DNA of 64,000 bases from Ascoidea rubescens DSM 1968 (taxonomy: Eukaryota; Ascomycota; Saccharomycetes; Ascoideales; Ascoideaceae), in contig NW_017962913.1 of the NCBI RefSeq assembly GCF_001661345.1, positions 2,361,428 through 2,425,427 on the forward strand, written 5' to 3'. Under the pieces are notes generated by a model. It was given only the letters and a program-made list of their open reading frames with translations. It did no database searches and was not told where the DNA came from. A program made the translations under genes and the position numbers. Shown one piece after another: positions 61,226 through 64,000 of this stretch (position 1 is the first letter of the stretch; each line of letters starts with the position of its first letter).

Positions 61226-62101
61226 TCACTGGGGCAAGTCGTGCTTGGAGTGGACCTGAATCGCTAGGCCTGGTCCTTTGCCAGAAAAAACAGGAAGCCT
61301 CCAAAGGCCCTCTTCGCCCACTCCATACAACACACACACCATCTGCTCAGCGGCACAGTCGTAGAGAAGCATTGCCCACGACGCCACATTGAACAGGCTC
61401 AAGTCCTGCTGTTGGCTGGACATTTGGTAGCTGTGGAGTGTGTTGAGCATAACCACAAACAAACAGCAGTAGACGACGCTGATGGACCTGTGCACCTTAT
61501 AGCTCACCAAGTAGACCCACACACTGGAAACCATGATGTAGATCAAGAACAACCGGAGCTGCATACTTAGCGAGTCGATGATTCTCACATAGTAGAAGCT
61601 TGAGCACAACACAAAACGACCAAAGCCAACACAACATATCAATTTCGATTTGCCTCGATTTTTGGATAGCCTGAATATTAAAGCATGCAATATGAAGTGA
61701 ACAATAAACTTAGTGCCAGCTATCGCACATATCATTAGAAAACAAACCGAACTGATTGGATAGTTTTCATTGAGAATCTCGAATATTGAATATAAGTGAC
61801 TGTTCTCCGGTTTATTGACGTTTATATTTGGTTCTTTGTTGTTGCCTGCATTTTCTCTCATCGCAACTCTATTTTCTTTCACCTGCAAGTAACTTACTGA
61901 ATCATAATTAATGTTTCCATAAAAAATAGAAGCAAAAAGTATCAAACCAAAAAAACTAGTTTGTAGAACAAACAAAATTTTCGTAAATCTCGTTATTTGA
62001 GACTTTTCCAATATCCAAATGTTAATATGTGCCCAAATAATAATAAACAATAGATGCCCAAAGGTCAGTAGTAAAGTCAGTTTCAAAGTCAAACCAATCA
62101 T
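61226..62101 (-). CDS. Unknown multi-pass membrane protein
   Basis: A 291-residue protein from the ATG at 62101. About seven hydrophobic stretches are visible: LTLKLTLLLTFGHLLFIIIW, ILFVLQTSFFGLILFASIFY, a span after ENYPISSVCFLMICAIAG, IVHFILHALIF, LICCVGFGRFVLCSSF, LRLFLIYIMVSSVWVYLVSY and ISVVYCCLFVVMLNTL. An Asn/Glu-rich loop separates spans 2 and 3. The last 60 residues (ending VHSKHDLPQ) are soluble. No family recognised. The 3' third is G+C-rich, the 5' part AT-rich. Same strand and 285 bp from the Mpv17-family gene. Confidence 0.6.
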   Translation of the reverse strand: MIGLTLKLTLLLTFGHLLFIIIWAHINIWILEKSQITRFTKILFVLQTSFFGLILFASIFYGNINYDSVSYLQVKENRVAMRENAGNNKEPNINVNKPENSHLYSIFEILNENYPISSVCFLMICAIAGTKFIVHFILHALIFRLSKNRGKSKLICCVGFGRFVLCSSFYYVRIIDSLSMQLRLFLIYIMVSSVWVYLVSYKVHRSISVVYCCLFVVMLNTLHSYQMSSQQQDLSLFNVASWAMLLYDCAAEQMVCVLYGVGEEGLWRLPVFSGKGPGLAIQVHSKHDLPQ

Positions 62102-62567
62102 ACTTGAGTCTGAGATGTGTTTTTCTTGCTCGATTTAAAGTTGGGACTGCTTGATCTATCTGCCATTTTCTTTTGAGGTGAATTTTAGACTATTTTTGGA
62201 AGCTCTGATTACTGGATTATGTCTTTAGCCTGAGCAATAGATTTAGAAGAACAGTCGTGATGGAATGCTGGCTACTAGGGCTTTGCTTCAAATAGCCCTG
62301 GCAAAAAAAGGTTATCTGGAGCTGCTTTCCACCAACTTTCTTCAGCATCAGCCAGTGAAGGCTGGAAGAACCCTAAAAACTATACTGACGTTTCTTGTTT
62401 TCTTTTTTTTTCTTTTGAATTTCATTTGTTCTATTATCGTTTTCTTTCCTTTTCAGTACTTAGATGCACTTCATCTTTCTTCTAGAGAAATTTAGAATAT
62501 AAGTGTTCACCAAAACTTACTCACTACAGTGAAATTGCAGTAACAGTGTAGTGACAGTGTAGTGACA

Positions 62568-62720
62568 ATATATGCCGATGATATGTTGTTTGCTAGTGTC
62601 AATTATACCTCTTGCAAAAAAGTGTTTCGATTTATTCCAAAAAATGCCCTGCATCTGTCATTTTTTCCACTTTGTTTATCAATTAACATTTTCTAAATCA
62701 ATCCAACTGGAAAACAAACT
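62568..62720 (+). mobile_element. Possible reverse-transcriptase fossil (retroelement remnant)
   Basis: A short coding-like stretch carries IYADDMLFAS, resembling the catalytic YxDD box of retrotransposon reverse transcriptases and its usual flank. Class is uncertain (Ty1/copia-like or LINE-like). It is clearly broken and no ends, long terminal repeats or other element parts were found nearby, so it would be an old remnant. Coincidence remains possible. Confidence 0.25.
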
Positions 62721-63905
62721 GCCACTTGACGTAAATTAAACTTATTGATAGAGTTTCAGATGACTTTCAAGTGGACTTACTATGAACGCACTTTGTATGA
62801 GGATATCAATCTTGATGAAATTCATAACTTTACTTGTTTTCTCTTTGCTTTATTTTTTTATAATTCTAACGTTTATTTGTATTTACAACTATTCTTATTC
62901 GATTATTCCCTATTTATCCAATAATTGGCAATCTTTTGTTAGTACATTTATATCTAATGCTCCGTTGTTGCTCAACAAACAAAAGCAAATTTTTTGACCT
63001 CTATTTTGCTCTTGTTTTTGCCTCTTTGAGAAACTTTTTTTCTCCAATACAATCAAGACTCCTTAATAATCCACAATATATTAATATTATTTGAAAAATT
63101 CCAAAATTCTTGATTTGTTCCTGGCTTGCTTCTTGTGGTTCCATGAGGGTTTTTGGCTCCAATACTTTGTTATAATACACACCTATTTAATGAAAAATTT
63201 GTTGTTTTTTTGATTAAATTAAAAACCAATCAATTAAAAAAAATGAAAATTAATTTAATGGTTATCAAAAAATATAATTATATATATATATACGTATATA
63301 TGAAAAAGGGCATTTTTTCAACATGTTGTATCCGACCAAAGTCTTTTTATATAACTTTCTGGTTTAATTCTCTCATTTTGTCACTAATCACATGAGTAAA
63401 CATGGATTCAAATTCAAATTCAAAGTGCTAATTTTCTCGCTGCTTATTTTTGAGTTTGCTAATTATACGTAACCTCTCCAAACCGGAGAAGCGGTTTTTC
63501 ACTTACATGATTTTGAGAATTGAATTCTATCAAAGAATAACGATAATTTCATGCAAATTTCCCTTTTTTTTTTTTTTTTTTCTTTTTATTTACAAACCAA
63601 CGCAAAAAGAAAAAAAAAATTAAATGCATTTCTATTAACCGTTATTGCAAGTTCTATGTTACGCTTGTTCTATTGCGAAATACACAATAGATTCAAATTC
63701 ATCACATTATAATTTCAATCAAATTCAATTATACTCAGGAATTTGGCTACTGAAAATGAACGGAAAGTGTCCGCGGAAATTCCTTGATTTGCTGATAAAT
63801 CGTATTTTTTTTTAGCTCACAGTGTCCTTTTTCAAATTTGACCGCAACCTAACATAAGTAAACGAGAAAATTTTTCAATATAACTAAACTGATAGAAAAG
63901 ACAAT

Positions 63906-63985
63906 TAAAGCAAAATAAAAATAAAAATAAAAATAAAAATAAAAATAAAAATAAAATAAAAAGAAAAGAAAAGAAAAATAAAATA
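63906..63985. repeat. AAAAAT/AAAAG simple repeat at right edge
   Basis: About eight AAAAAT hexamers followed by AAAAG pentamers, continuing toward the end of the window. Confidence 0.85.
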
Positions 63986-64000
63986 TAATAAAATATTAAA

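Larger units (their letters stand above)
62102..64000. other. 1.9 kb right-end region without a supported gene
   Basis: AT-rich DNA with a short reverse-transcriptase-like fossil (62568-62720), an 11-bp tandem duplication AGTGTAGTGAC ending near 62566, T-runs at about 63567-63583, and an AAAAAT array at the right edge. Small frames (for example 62782..62997, one hydrophobic span) look like chance. Confidence 0.5.

Noticed and set aside
62930-62945. TACTAAC on the minus strand as a further intron
   Set aside because: No GTATGT donor at a suitable distance and no coding exons either side.
62782-62997. 71-codon frame with one hydrophobic span
   Set aside because: Phe/Ile/Leu-rich composition is expected by chance in T-rich DNA, and there is no supporting context.

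Overview
This is a nuclear chromosomal window from an AT-rich budding yeast (Saccharomycotina). The evidence is a set of clear orthologues of Saccharomyces genes (PDE2, NUP2, ARP4, SIS2/VHS3, STE24, CTP1, BSD2, AIM45, MRPS9, APD1, IRA1/2, REX4, VPS72, COQ3, VPS60), compact mostly intronless genes, spliceosomal introns with canonical GTATGT and TACTAAC signals, and long Asn/Asp/Ser homopolymer tracts. A CTG codon in the IRA gene falls on a Leu conserved with neurofibromin, so CTG is probably read as Leu and the CTG-Ser clades are unlikely. The window also carries a tRNA-Arg(UCG), which Saccharomyces does not use. I cannot name the genus. One undetermined base (27758) lies inside a hexanucleotide repeat.

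Layout. From 1 to 27 kb every protein gene is on the minus strand: a PXB/PX-domain lipid-binding protein cut by the left edge, an unknown protein with a tiny first exon, a class III aminotransferase, PDE2, a giant Rho-like GTPase fused to an approximately 880-residue tail with DH/PH-like segments, NUP2, ARP4, a SIS2/VHS3 subunit and STE24. The tRNA-Arg is on the plus strand at 5.56 kb. From 28.8 to 33.6 kb lie a plus-strand DHA1 drug:H+ antiporter, the citrate carrier CTP1 and an intron-containing BSD2. From 34.2 to 38.8 kb lie AIM45 (minus), MRPS9 (plus), a small LYR protein and APD1 (both minus). After a 3.5 kb gene-free interval comes the 8.8 kb IRA RasGAP gene (plus), then REX4 and VPS72 (minus), COQ3 (plus), VPS60, an unknown 776-residue protein, an intron-containing Mpv17/PMP22 family gene and an unknown multi-pass membrane protein (all minus). 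The last 1.9 kb holds no convincing gene.

Functional themes. PDE2 and IRA are both brakes on Ras/cAMP/PKA signalling. NUP2, ARP4 and VPS72 act in nuclear transport and chromatin (ARP4 and VPS72 share the SWR1 complex). CTP1, AIM45, MRPS9, COQ3 and the LYR protein are mitochondrial.

Main points of interest. First, the Rho-GTPase fusion at 10553..13822 has a Glu at the Ras Gly12 position and no CAAX box. Second, three introns change gene models, including an 11-nt first exon that removes a false membrane anchor. Third, short GC-rich islands (58-72 % in counted 60-bp lines against 20-33 % nearby) sit at promoter/gene-end junctions and run into coding sequence, which fits GC-biased conversion at recombination hotspots.
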